A stretch of DNA of 37,657 nt from CAZBUH01 sp964495095 (GTDB taxonomy: Bacteria; Bacillota; Clostridia; Oscillospirales; Oscillospiraceae): assembly GCA_964495095.1 (NCBI GenBank), contig CAZBUH010000004.1, positions 1-37,657 of the forward strand. Direction: 5' to 3'. The first letter of the stretch is position 1. Every line of letters begins with the position of its first letter. The notes below the pieces were generated by a model that saw only the letters and a program-made list of their open reading frames with translations, did no database searches and had not been told where the DNA came from. The position numbers were made by a program, and so were the translations under genes. Below, one piece after another: positions 15,889 through 24,109 of the stretch.

Positions 15889-16497
15889 TCATAACTGTAT
15901 TTTCAGACCGGAGAAGCCCATAAAGGCAAGGGCGATAAGGCCGGCAGAAACAAGGGCGATCGGAAAGCCCTCAAAGGATTTGGGACACTCGGAAAACTCC
16001 AGTCTCTCCCGGACGCTGGCAAAAAGGACGATAGCCAGGAGAAAGCCCAAGCCGCCTGTGATGCCGTAGACCACGGAGCCTATGAAGTTGTAACCGTTCT
16101 GAATGTTGAGAAGAGCCACGCCCAATACGGCGCAGTTTGTGGTGATAAGGGGCAGGTAAATACCGAGGGCGGTGTACAGCGCGGGTACGGACTTTTTAAG
16201 GAACATCTCCACAAGCTGCACGAGGGCGGCGATAACGAGGATAAACACAACCGTCTGCATAAATGCAAGATCCGTCCCCAATACGCTTGTTTCCGGGTCA
16301 AGGAAGAAGTGATTTACAAGCCATGTGACTGCGGATGCGACGCCCATTACAAATGTTACGGCAAGCCCCATGCCCAGAGCCGTGTCGGTTTTCTTTGAGA
16401 CGCCGATAAAGGGGCAGATGCCAAGGAACTTCACAAGGATGAAGTTTTCGGACAGAATGGCGCTCAGTGCTATTGCGAAAATTTCAGTGAAGCTCAT
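15889..16497 (-). CDS. rnfA: Rnf electron transport complex subunit A
   Basis: A 202-residue polytopic membrane subunit paralogous to RnfE. It has six predicted helices and the N-terminal ILSENFILVKFLGICPFIGVS, whose cysteine lies in a conserved half-membrane helix that binds the intramembrane [2Fe-2S] cluster. Symmetric Cys is in LITTNCAVLG. Translation could be extended 12 codons upstream, but the ATG at 16497 has a GGAGG site and overlaps the rnfE stop as ATGA, so it is chosen. Confidence 0.95.
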   Translation of the reverse strand: MSFTEIFAIALSAILSENFILVKFLGICPFIGVSKKTDTALGMGLAVTFVMGVASAVTWLVNHFFLDPETSVLGTDLAFMQTVVFILVIAALVQLVEMFLKKSVPALYTALGIYLPLITTNCAVLGVALLNIQNGYNFIGSVVYGITGGLGFLLAIVLFASVRERLEFSECPKSFEGFPIALVSAGLIALAFMGFSGLKIQL

Positions 16498-17120
16498 GCC
16501 TTGCCTCCTCCTTTTTTCCGGCCACGGAGCCATTGGGTAAACGCGATGACGCAGCCCAGGGTTATAAACCCGCCGCAGGGCATTATAATGAGCAGCACCG
16601 GCTGATAACCGGATCCGAATACGGAATAGCCCAATATGGTTCCGTTTCCGATTATCTCACGGATAGCGCCGAGAATGGAGAGCGCCATTGTAAATCCAAG
16701 ACCCATGGAGAAGCCGTCTGCCAGGGAGTACAGGGGGCCGTTTTTGGAGGCAAAGGCTTCGGCACGTCCGAGGATAATGCAGTTTACGACTATAAGGGGA
16801 ATGAATATGCCCAGGCTGTCGGAAAGAGAGGGAATATAGGCCTGGAGAAGCAGATCGATCACAGTTACGAAGCCGGCTATGACAACTATGTAGGAGGCTA
16901 TGCGTATTTTTGACGGTATCACCTTCCGAAGAAGGGATATCACCAGATTTGAGAGAGCCAGCACCACGGTGGTGGAGAGTCCCATGCCTATGCCGTTTAT
17001 AAGAGAGGTAGTAACGGCCAGTGTCGAGCACATACCCAGCAGGAGCACAAAAGTTGGATTCTGCCTTATAATGCCGTCCAGAAAAATTTCCTTTATACGG
17101 CCGGATTTTTTCTTTTCCAT
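16494..17120 (-). CDS. rnfE: Rnf electron transport complex subunit E
   Basis: A 208-residue membrane subunit that pairs with RnfA in an inverted orientation. GIIRQNPTFVLLLGMCSTLAVT (about residues 16-37) and IPLIVVNCIILGRAEAFA (about 106-123) carry the two cysteines of the shared iron-sulfur site. Six helices are visible, followed by a basic tail (QWLRGRKKGGGKA). It begins 15 bp after rnfG and overlaps rnfA by four bases. Confidence 0.95.
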   Translation of the reverse strand: MEKKKSGRIKEIFLDGIIRQNPTFVLLLGMCSTLAVTTSLINGIGMGLSTTVVLALSNLVISLLRKVIPSKIRIASYIVVIAGFVTVIDLLLQAYIPSLSDSLGIFIPLIVVNCIILGRAEAFASKNGPLYSLADGFSMGLGFTMALSILGAIREIIGNGTILGYSVFGSGYQPVLLIIMPCGGFITLGCVIAFTQWLRGRKKGGGKA

Positions 17121-17134
17121 ATTGTCCAGCCTCC

Positions 17135-17695
17135 TCAGTCCATAATTTCCGCCGCTATTTCAAGGGCGGAGTTTATACCGTTTGTGACGGCTTTTGTTGT
17201 GATGGTGGCGGCGGTGATGGCGTCAATATCGGTGTCTGCGCCCGCTTTCACCGTTATGCCATGCTTTCTGCCGATATATTGATCGAGAAACGACGTATCG
17301 TCGGCTTTTGCGCCCATACCGGCGGTTTCCGAGTGGTCAAGGATTCTGACGCCGGTGACAGCACCGTTGGTACCCACGCCGACCATAAGGCTTATGTCGC
17401 CGCCGAAGCCGTTGGTGCGGAGCTCGACGCAGCAGCCTATAAGCTCGCCGTCCTTTGAGGCCTTTGTGATGCTGTCGGCGCCGTAGGCGCCGGCTTCAAT
17501 CTCCTCGAAATTATCGGCGCCGGGCATGACCTGGGCCATGGACTCCACGCGCTTTTCCTCTTTTATCCCGGCAATCTGGTCCTTTGTGAGCTCATATACG
17601 CCGCCGAGGAGAAGGGCCGTTGCCACGGTGATAATAAAGAGGATAAGGGTCGTTTTTACAATATCAGGGATATCGAATTTTTTCGCTTCCGCCAT
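17135..17695 (-). CDS. rnfG: Rnf electron transport complex subunit G (covalent FMN)
   Basis: A 186-residue subunit with an N-terminal membrane anchor (about residues 13-33) and an extracytoplasmic FMN-binding domain. The flavinylation motif is DAITAATITT, with T164 the expected phosphoester-linked threonine; the usual SGAT reads TAAT here. DHSETAGMGAK (about 120-130) is the other conserved segment. An ApbE flavin transferase would be needed but is not in the window. Its start overlaps the rnfD stop by one base (TAATG). Confidence 0.94.
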   Translation of the reverse strand: MAEAKKFDIPDIVKTTLILFIITVATALLLGGVYELTKDQIAGIKEEKRVESMAQVMPGADNFEEIEAGAYGADSITKASKDGELIGCCVELRTNGFGGDISLMVGVGTNGAVTGVRILDHSETAGMGAKADDTSFLDQYIGRKHGITVKAGADTDIDAITAATITTKAVTNGINSALEIAAEIMD

Positions 17696-18711
17696 TATTT
17701 TGCAGCCTCCTTTTTATTGAATTTCGCTTTAAGGGAGGCGAAGGGAGCGACGCCGAAACGGCGCGGCTTCCCGGCCTTGTCTATAAGCCAGGAGAAAGCG
17801 TTCATTATAAGTATCGCGTAGCTCACGCCCTCGGGATAGGAGCCGAAGTAGCGGATAAGAACTGTTATAAGCCCGCAGCCGACGCCATAGATTATCTGGC
17901 CCCGGCCGGTGACGGGGGAGGTTACATAGTCCGTCGCCATAAAGAAAGCGCCCAGCAGCAGTCCGCCGCCAAGAAGGTTATAGAGCATCCACTGGAGATG
18001 GTCGTTTCCACGGGGGAAAATAAAGGTTATCACCGCCACGGTAAGTATGTAGGCAGCAGGGATGTGGGGGCGTATCACTTTTGTGACTATAAGGTATATC
18101 CCGCCCAGAAGCAGCATGGCCGAGGCCACCTCGCCCATGGAGCCGCCGTGCTGGCCGGCCAGCATCTGGAGAAGGCTCTCCTGGGGGAGGACTCCGGAAT
18201 GGAGGGAGGCCATTGGCGTTGCGGAGCTTACGGTGTCGGCGGCGGACAATATGCCGGGCCACTCGCCGGAGGCTGCCCATGTGCTCATGATGACAGGGAA
18301 GCTGAATAGGAAAGCCCGTCCGGCAAGGGCGGGGTTCATAAAGTTTTTGCCAAGCCCGCCGAAAAGCTGTTTTACTATGACTATAGCGAAAAAATCGCCT
18401 ATAATCACAACCCAGTAAGGGGCGGTGACGGGAAGGCACATGGCGAGAAGCAGGCCCGTTACACACGCCGAGAGGTCACGGACGGTGTTCGACTTTTTGA
18501 GCAGCTTCCTGTAGAGATACTCAAAAGCCACGCAGGCGGTAATCGATACGGCGGCCAGCGTAAGGACGCGGAACCCGAAATAATATACCGAGACCGCCAG
18601 AGCCGGGATAAGGGCAATTATAACGTTAAACATGAGGAAGTCCGTGCCCTCGTCCGTATTTATGTGGGGGGATGAGGCCACAATAAGCTTTTTCGTCTCT
18701 TTTTCTTCCAT
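17695..18711 (-). CDS. rnfD: Rnf electron transport complex subunit D (covalent FMN)
   Basis: A 338-residue integral membrane subunit of the NqrB/RnfD family, with about ten helices. Covalent flavin is expected at T165 in the VSSATP motif (residues 161-166). KNFMNPALAGRAFLFSFP (about 122-139) and FFMATDYVTSPVTGRGQIIYGVGCG are family landmarks. The gene is three bases from rnfC and coupled to rnfG. Confidence 0.95.
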   Translation of the reverse strand: MEEKETKKLIVASSPHINTDEGTDFLMFNVIIALIPALAVSVYYFGFRVLTLAAVSITACVAFEYLYRKLLKKSNTVRDLSACVTGLLLAMCLPVTAPYWVVIIGDFFAIVIVKQLFGGLGKNFMNPALAGRAFLFSFPVIMSTWAASGEWPGILSAADTVSSATPMASLHSGVLPQESLLQMLAGQHGGSMGEVASAMLLLGGIYLIVTKVIRPHIPAAYILTVAVITFIFPRGNDHLQWMLYNLLGGGLLLGAFFMATDYVTSPVTGRGQIIYGVGCGLITVLIRYFGSYPEGVSYAILIMNAFSWLIDKAGKPRRFGVAPFASLKAKFNKKEAAK

Positions 18712-18714
18712 CTT

Positions 18715-20043
18715 TTATCCCTCCCTCTTTTTTGCGGCGATGGTGCGGAGCTGCTGCTTTGCCGTCCTTATGCCCTGGACAAGTGGAATATGGGCGGGGC
18801 AGTTATATGCGCAGGAGCCGCACTCGATACAGTCGTTTACGTTGAATTTCGTAAGCTCCTCAAACCGGCCCCGTTCCGCATACATGTGGATAAATACCGG
18901 AGCTAAGTGCATTGGGCAGACGGAGACGCATTTTCCGCATCTTATGCAGGTGGGGTCCTCCACCAGGGTGGCCTGGTCTTTTTCGCTGAGAGAGAGGACG
19001 CAGTTGGTGCCCTTTGCCGTACCGGCGGACAAATCAAACTGGGCTACGCCCATCATGGGGCCGCCGGAGAGTACCCGGGCGGGGAACTGGCTGAAGCCGC
19101 CGGCAGCGTCAATAAGAAGCTGCAGCGGCGTTCCTATGGGGACAATAAGGTTGCATGGCTCTTTTACAGGGGAGCCTGTTACGGTGAGGTATCTGGATGT
19201 AAGAGGCTTTCCGAGACATACGGCGTCGTATACCGCAGCGGCGGTGCCGCAGTTAAATACGGCGCAGCCAACATCGGCAGGAAGTCCGCCGGGGGGCACC
19301 TCGCGGCCGGTTACGGTCTGGATAAGCTGCTTTTCGGCGCCCTGCGGGTATCTTGTGCGCATAGCCATGACAGTTATGCCCGGTGCGCTGCCCGCAAGCT
19401 CCAGCATGTGCTTTATGGCGTCCGGTTTGTTCTTTTCTATAGCGATGGTGGCTGAGCTGAGAGACAGAGCGCGCATAAGTATTTTCGCGCCGGCGATGAT
19501 TTTCTCCCCCTGCTCCAGCATAAGCCGGTGGTCGGAGGTTATGTAGGGCTCGCATTCGGCGCAGTTTATAATGAGGGAGTCAACCTTTCCCATTCCTGAA
19601 CTGAGCTTCACATGTGACGGAAACCCTGCGCCTCCCATGCCGGTTATGCCGCCCTCTTTTACCTTATCCACTATCTCCTCCGGGGTGAGGGAATAGGGAT
19701 CCTGACATGGCGTCAAATCCGGACATGGGGTGTTTTGAAAGTCATTTTCAATCACCACTGACATAGCAAGGCTGCCGGCCAGGGACGGCCTCGGCTCTAC
19801 AGCCTTTACCGTGCCGGAGACACTTGCGTGTATGGGCGCGCCCAGGCCGGTGATCTCGCCTATTTTCTGGCCCACCGTCACGCTGTCGCCCACCGCCACG
19901 ACAGGCTTGCACGGTGCGCCGATGTGCATGGACATGGATATGACCACCTCGGGAGGGGCCGGGTCAAGCGCCCGGGCGGCAAGACCGCTGGTGGTCTCCT
20001 TTTTTGGATCGGGGTGAATCCCGCCAAAAAATTTGTGACTCAT
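18715..20043 (-). CDS. rnfC: Rnf electron transport complex subunit C
   Basis: The peripheral NADH/FMN and Fe-S subunit on the cytoplasmic face. The 442-residue protein shows the FGGIHPDPKKETT N-terminus, a flavoprotein-like domain with GGAGFPSHVK (about residues 137-146) and the NCAECEPYI loop. Two ferredoxin-type clusters follow near the C-terminus (CIRCGKCVSVCP and CIECGSCAYNCP). It is the first gene of rnfCDGEAB, with an AGAGGTG ribosome binding site. The complex couples ferredoxin oxidation by NAD+ to Na+ or H+ export; which ion cannot be read from this sequence. Confidence 0.96.
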   Translation of the reverse strand: MSHKFFGGIHPDPKKETTSGLAARALDPAPPEVVISMSMHIGAPCKPVVAVGDSVTVGQKIGEITGLGAPIHASVSGTVKAVEPRPSLAGSLAMSVVIENDFQNTPCPDLTPCQDPYSLTPEEIVDKVKEGGITGMGGAGFPSHVKLSSGMGKVDSLIINCAECEPYITSDHRLMLEQGEKIIAGAKILMRALSLSSATIAIEKNKPDAIKHMLELAGSAPGITVMAMRTRYPQGAEKQLIQTVTGREVPPGGLPADVGCAVFNCGTAAAVYDAVCLGKPLTSRYLTVTGSPVKEPCNLIVPIGTPLQLLIDAAGGFSQFPARVLSGGPMMGVAQFDLSAGTAKGTNCVLSLSEKDQATLVEDPTCIRCGKCVSVCPMHLAPVFIHMYAERGRFEELTKFNVNDCIECGSCAYNCPAHIPLVQGIRTAKQQLRTIAAKKREG

Positions 20044-20088
20044 ATATACACCTCTGTTTGAAAAATAAAGTTATAACCTAACCTCTAA

Positions 20089-20117
20089 ATTTTATCACCG
20101 TGAGAGGAAATAATCAA
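20089..20117 (-). promoter_or_regulatory. Promoter of the rnf operon
   Basis: On the minus strand TTGATT, a 17-bp spacer and TAAAAT lie in the 131-bp gap between the RseC-like gene and rnfC. The predicted start is near 20082, with a leader of about 39 nt. Confidence 0.6.
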
Positions 20118-20174
20118 TAAATTTCAGAGAATTAACAAGTATTTTGTATAAATTGCAGATAATGTGAAAAAACT

Positions 20175-20585
20175 TTATTTTTTCTGTTCAATTGACACGA
20201 TAACGCTCTTTTTATGCCGTTTTTCCATAGTGCGGTTTAGTATTTTAGCAGGTATAAGGCCAAAAAAGAACGCGGCTATGCTTATTATGATGCTCACATT
20301 TTCGCTTGCATTAAAATACGAGGTAAGCGCGTAGCCTGCGATAAAGCAGAGAATGGGGATTATATACACCACAAACGCGGCCCATATTACCCCGGTGCTC
20401 TCGATGGACACAATATCGCCCACTTCGGCCCCTATAGAATTTTTTGCAGGCGCTGTTATATCAGCCCCCGCGCCGCAGCCGCCCCCGCAGGAGGCGCAGT
20501 CGTGCCCGCAGGCGCTCCGGCGCGTTACGGATACCTGGGCGTCTCCGTTGGGAAGAATTTCTTTTACTATGCCGGTCTGTCTCAA
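20175..20585 (-). CDS. RseC/MucC-family membrane protein
   Basis: A 136-residue protein of the SoxR-reducing-system/RseC family. It begins RQTGIVKEILPNGDAQVSV, has a cysteine-rich loop with CGHDCASCGGGCG (about residues 26-38), a small beta domain, and two membrane helices (about 69-90 and 95-115). The C-terminus is basic. In Proteobacteria RseC is tied to rnf/rsx genes, and here it lies directly upstream of rnfC, which supports a redox or assembly role with the complex. The start is TTG with an AGGAAG site 10 bases upstream. Confidence 0.86.
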   Translation of the reverse strand: MRQTGIVKEILPNGDAQVSVTRRSACGHDCASCGGGCGAGADITAPAKNSIGAEVGDIVSIESTGVIWAAFVVYIIPILCFIAGYALTSYFNASENVSIIISIAAFFFGLIPAKILNRTMEKRHKKSVIVSIEQKK

Positions 20586-20692
20586 GGAACAATCACTTCC
20601 TGAAATAATATATTGTTTTGACAGTTTATATATTTTGATTGCAGAGCAATACTTATGCGATTAAAAAAGAGCAGGCGGATAAACAGCGATAG

Positions 20693-20719
20693 ACAGAGCC
20701 CCCGGTGCGGGGACTCTGT
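20693..20719. terminator. Terminator-like hairpin between the M14 operon and the RseC gene
   Basis: ACAGAG plus CCCC pair with GGGG plus CTCTGT around a short loop. On the minus strand, the direction of the genes upstream of it, there is no T tract; the T run is on the plus strand. It may still separate the two leftward units, perhaps weakly. Confidence 0.5.
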
Positions 20720-20763
20720 TTTGCTCCCTTGTTTTGATTGGATATCACGTAATAAGCGGCGGC

Positions 20764-21699
20764 CTATTCATAAGAATTTTTCACCAGCATAAAGGCGATG
20801 GTGTTTTCCATTACTGTCGATTGGGTGTGGGCAAAAAATATCATGCCGTTTTCCGGGGCCTTTATTTCCTCGGTTACTGTGCCCTCGTAGGGGTGGAGCA
20901 CATGGCCGATGACCTCGCCGGCGGCCACCTCGCAGCCAACCTGCTTTAAGGGCATATACAGGCCGGATTTTTTGGTCTTTACCCGGATGAGCTTGTCCTC
21001 CTTTATTATAGCCGAGGCATAGCCCGCGTGAATGCCGTAGTGTATCATGCCCATACGGCTCATAAATCTTAAGACTGCGCATACCGCGGTGTGAGCGGAC
21101 TCCAAATCGATATTTTCCGTCTCCTTTGTATAGATGGAAAATGCGTTTACGCCCCAGACCTGCCAGTTGTAATTGAGGGTAGTGGTGTCAAAGGGCCGTG
21201 GAGAGCGGACGACCACATAGGGAAGTCCAAAGAGGTTTGCAAGGCTTGCGTTTTGATAGCCCGTGGCCATCATCCTGACGTGGGCCATATATCCTCCGCC
21301 GATATAGGAGCTGGGGAATTGTATGCCATAGCTGTAGTCCTGCACCCTGCTGAATACCCCGGCGGCGATGCGCTGGGTGGTCTCGCCCTTATCATAGCCG
21401 GGATACATACGATTGATATCCGTGTTGTCCACAGGCCAGAAGCGCTTGCCGACATTGATTGAATAGTGGTTAATTGAGGGCACCACCAAAATTTCATGGT
21501 CCTTTGATATGCTGCCGTGCTTTTCAAGCTCAGTAAGAATTTTTATGAGCTGCGAGCATATGTATATCTGCTGTATTTCATTGCCCCGGCAGCCTCCGAC
21601 TATACAGAGGGATTTTTCTCCGGAGCCGAATTTATATCCTGTTACACGCAGGTCGTCTCTGTACGGGGACTTCATTTCAAATAAGATTTCTTTTTCCAT
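20764..21699 (-). CDS. M14/aspartoacylase-like protein lacking zinc ligands
   Basis: A 311-residue paralogue of the next gene upstream, in the succinylglutamate desuccinylase/aspartoacylase (M14) superfamily. The fold markers IVGGCRGNE, DINRMYPG (residues 94-101) and the C-terminal barrel-sandwich segment (AGEVIGHVLHPYEGT) remain. The HGxE zinc motif reads R38-G-N-E41. The downstream IDIH zinc motif aligns with IQFP (P129). The catalytic glutamate of the neighbour (VVEMG) has no clear equivalent. It is therefore predicted not to bind zinc in the usual way and may be a binding or regulatory partner. A GGAGG site precedes the ATG, 12 bp after the upstream paralogue; it is the last gene of the operon. 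Confidence 0.85.
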   Translation of the reverse strand: MEKEILFEMKSPYRDDLRVTGYKFGSGEKSLCIVGGCRGNEIQQIYICSQLIKILTELEKHGSISKDHEILVVPSINHYSINVGKRFWPVDNTDINRMYPGYDKGETTQRIAAGVFSRVQDYSYGIQFPSSYIGGGYMAHVRMMATGYQNASLANLFGLPYVVVRSPRPFDTTTLNYNWQVWGVNAFSIYTKETENIDLESAHTAVCAVLRFMSRMGMIHYGIHAGYASAIIKEDKLIRVKTKKSGLYMPLKQVGCEVAAGEVIGHVLHPYEGTVTEEIKAPENGMIFFAHTQSTVMENTIAFMLVKNSYE

Positions 21700-21711
21700 T
21701 CCGAGCCTCCG

Positions 21712-22659
21712 TTACAGCTTCACATCCTCGAGTATTCTGGCGATAAGCGAGCCGCAATACACCATGGGGTATTCGCGGAGGGTAAACAGCAGCCCGTCGC
21801 AGGGGGCGTCTACCCGCTCCAAAACAGTACCCTCGAGCGGACTTATTATATCTCCGATATGCTGGCCCTTTTTAAGTTCCGTCCAGTGTTTTGCCGCCGG
21901 GATAAAAACGCCTGAGGCTTCGGCGTTTACAAAGCCCACCTTGCCGTCGTTTGAGATTATAGGCTCTTTTACAGGCGCTGTTTCGCCGGTCCATATGCCC
22001 ATGGACTTCATAAGATTCAAAATGCCGTTCACGAGCTGTTCTCCGTAGCTCTGAGTTATACGCATTCCGACGCCCATCTCTACCACAAGGGTGGGTACCT
22101 GGCAGGAGTTTAAGCTATGGGCCAGGGTGGACTGCAGAACGGTGGCGGATGCGTGAACCCATACAAAATCCACACCGAGCTTTCCGGCGTAGGGGAGCAG
22201 CATTTCGGCCGTGGAGTCGCTTATCCGTATCTGTGGAATTTCCCGGAGAAAAATATTGCTGGCGTGAATATCTATACACATATCCGCACCTTTTATGTCC
22301 TCTATTATCTGAGACGCTACATATTCAAAAGCCGTACCGTCGTTTCCGCCGGGAAAGATGCGGTTCATATCCAAATCAAACATGGGTATTCCCCTGGTTA
22401 TGGAGTCTATTCCTGTGGGATTCAGCGCGGGGTATATGTCCACTATTCCGCTGAGGCAGTCCATATTCTCTTTTATCCGTTTATTTAAAAGGTAGCACAC
22501 ATACTGGCCCTCAAGCTCGTCGCCGTGGGTGCCTGTGACTATGCAGATACGTTTTTCGTCGCCTGTGCTTTTTTCCGGCATGAGCCGGTTTTTTCTGATG
22601 GAGAGTTCCTCGTCAACGGGAAGCCCCACCGCGGTTATTTTCTCTATCAAGCTGTTCAT
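21712..22659 (-). CDS. M14-family zinc hydrolase (aspartoacylase-like)
   Basis: A 315-residue enzyme with an intact zinc site of the succinylglutamate desuccinylase/aspartoacylase family: H45 and E48 in GTHGDE, H132 in CIDIHAS, the substrate arginine in DMNR (97-100), and E194 in LVVEMG as general base. The C-terminal domain (GQHIGDIISPLEGTVLE) is a biotinyl-like barrel sandwich. It likely hydrolyses an amide or peptide bond in a small acidic substrate, not identified. The ATG at 22659 overlaps the transglutaminase stop as ATGA. A start 39 bp upstream (22698) is possible and has its own GGGGA site. Confidence 0.88.
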   Translation of the reverse strand: MNSLIEKITAVGLPVDEELSIRKNRLMPEKSTGDEKRICIVTGTHGDELEGQYVCYLLNKRIKENMDCLSGIVDIYPALNPTGIDSITRGIPMFDLDMNRIFPGGNDGTAFEYVASQIIEDIKGADMCIDIHASNIFLREIPQIRISDSTAEMLLPYAGKLGVDFVWVHASATVLQSTLAHSLNSCQVPTLVVEMGVGMRITQSYGEQLVNGILNLMKSMGIWTGETAPVKEPIISNDGKVGFVNAEASGVFIPAAKHWTELKKGQHIGDIISPLEGTVLERVDAPCDGLLFTLREYPMVYCGSLIARILEDVKL

Positions 22660-23429
22660 TCCCTTACTGTAGCTGTAATTGTGAGGAGCTGGTCGCATTT
22701 TCCCCGGAAAACTCCCCGCTCCGGGGCGCAGTCGAAATAGTCTCTTCCGTGTGATAACTCAATATACCCGTCGTCTGCCGGGTGACCGTTTGTTGGATCC
22801 AGTCCCACCCATTTTCCGCCGTCAAAAACATCCACCCAGGCGTGGCTGCACCCCTCGCCAAGCATAAGGCCCGATACATACCTTGCGTAGATACCGGCCA
22901 TACGGCAGAGGGACAGCATTATGTGGGTATAGTCCTGGCAGACGCCGCAGCCGGCCCGCAGCGCCTCCTCGGCGGTGGAAGTATAATTTGTATGTCCATA
23001 CCGGTACGACATTGAGCGGGAGAGGGCAGACATTATTTCAAGGGCGGTATCAAGGGGAGGCTTATTTGCCGGAAGCTCCTCAAAAAGCGCCTGTATGCGC
23101 TCTCCCGGCGATGTGAGCCGGGTGAAGCTCTTAAAAAGGGGATGTGGGGGAGTTGAGTCAAAATTATTTCTCCGTACCTCTGCAAGGCCGGAAATTTCAA
23201 AGGAAAAGCTGCTGTGCTCTCCTGGAATATATCCGGGAACCGTGATATTCCCCATAAAATCCCTGCTGCGCCATGAGGTACAGCAGGGGCTTATATTCAA
23301 ACGGAGCCCGGAGATATCCTGATAAGGCGCGCAGCAGGGGACGCATCTCAGGATAAAGCTGTGCTCTGTTACCGGCGCTGTTGTCTCAAGTGCGGTTTCA
23401 AAATGAAATTGCAGATTTTTCACGGTCAT
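22656..23429 (-). CDS. Transglutaminase-like cysteine protease-fold protein
   Basis: A 257-residue protein with a bacterial transglutaminase N-terminal beta domain (about residues 1-95) and a transglutaminase core (about 125-215). The catalytic triad looks intact: C164 in GCGVCQDYTH, H196 in CSHAWVDVF and D211 in LDPTNG. There is no signal peptide, so it acts in the cytoplasm. Such proteins occur with the circularly permuted ATP-grasp and alpha-E genes in many bacteria and probably cut or form peptide amide bonds. It overlaps the alpha-E gene by four bases and the M14 gene by four bases. Confidence 0.9.
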   Translation of the reverse strand: MTVKNLQFHFETALETTAPVTEHSFILRCVPCCAPYQDISGLRLNISPCCTSWRSRDFMGNITVPGYIPGEHSSFSFEISGLAEVRRNNFDSTPPHPLFKSFTRLTSPGERIQALFEELPANKPPLDTALEIMSALSRSMSYRYGHTNYTSTAEEALRAGCGVCQDYTHIMLSLCRMAGIYARYVSGLMLGEGCSHAWVDVFDGGKWVGLDPTNGHPADDGYIELSHGRDYFDCAPERGVFRGKCDQLLTITATVRE

Positions 23430-24109
23430 ACCGCCGCAAAAATGCTTTCAACACAGATAAGGGCTTCAGGCCGGCTGCGCTCCCAGTTTTCCCTGCCGTT
23501 TACAAGCTCCTTAAACCGGGCAAAGGCGCTTTTGGAGTAGGGGAGGCTCGTTTTTGCTATCCTGTTTTCAAGCTTGCGGCATTCCTTTTCTATTTCCTCA
23601 TACTTTTGATCAAGACGGATATACAAATCCAGCCGTTCTATATATTTGCCGGTCTTTATAATATTGCGGCACTCCTCGTCGGCCACATAGTCGTCCACGC
23701 TGCCCCAGAAGGCCAGCAGATAATCTATGACCTTGAGATTGCCGAGATGGGGCGAGGAGATGTTTTTGCTCTTATCGGCAAGAAAATCCAGGGCCATCTG
23801 TATGTAAGACATGGTGTCGCTGCTTATTATATTGCGCACTATAATGGCGTTGTCGTAGGCGCGGCTGAGATTGCTGTAAATCGAATTCGGATCACTTGAA
23901 TCATACAGATATCGCCCGATAAAGTCAAGATGGTCGGAGTAGATATTCGGTATGGCGAGTTTTTTGCAGAAATCTACATAGCTGTCCTCGTTTATGTCTA
24001 TGATTGCGTCATGGCAGTCGTTGAAGGCCTTTAAAGTGGAGTATACACGCTCCACGTACCTCCCAAGCCAATAAAGCTGCCCGGCTTTTTCTATCGTGAC
24101 AGTACCCAT
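23426..24109 (-). CDS. Alpha-E domain protein
   Basis: A 227-residue, largely helical protein of the alpha-E (COG2307, DUF403) family, recognised by the N-terminal AGQLYWLGRYVERVYSTLKAF and the repeated helical segments, for example SYVDFCKK and SPHLGNLKVIDYLLAFWG. No catalytic motif is known. Family members accompany circularly permuted ATP-grasp enzymes and are often fused to them, so a direct partnership is likely. It is shorter than the usual 300 or so residues. The start overlaps the ATP-grasp gene end by 19 bases and the stop overlaps the transglutaminase start (ATGA). Confidence 0.88.
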   Translation of the reverse strand: MGTVTIEKAGQLYWLGRYVERVYSTLKAFNDCHDAIIDINEDSYVDFCKKLAIPNIYSDHLDFIGRYLYDSSDPNSIYSNLSRAYDNAIIVRNIISSDTMSYIQMALDFLADKSKNISSPHLGNLKVIDYLLAFWGSVDDYVADEECRNIIKTGKYIERLDLYIRLDQKYEEIEKECRKLENRIAKTSLPYSKSAFARFKELVNGRENWERSRPEALICVESIFAAV

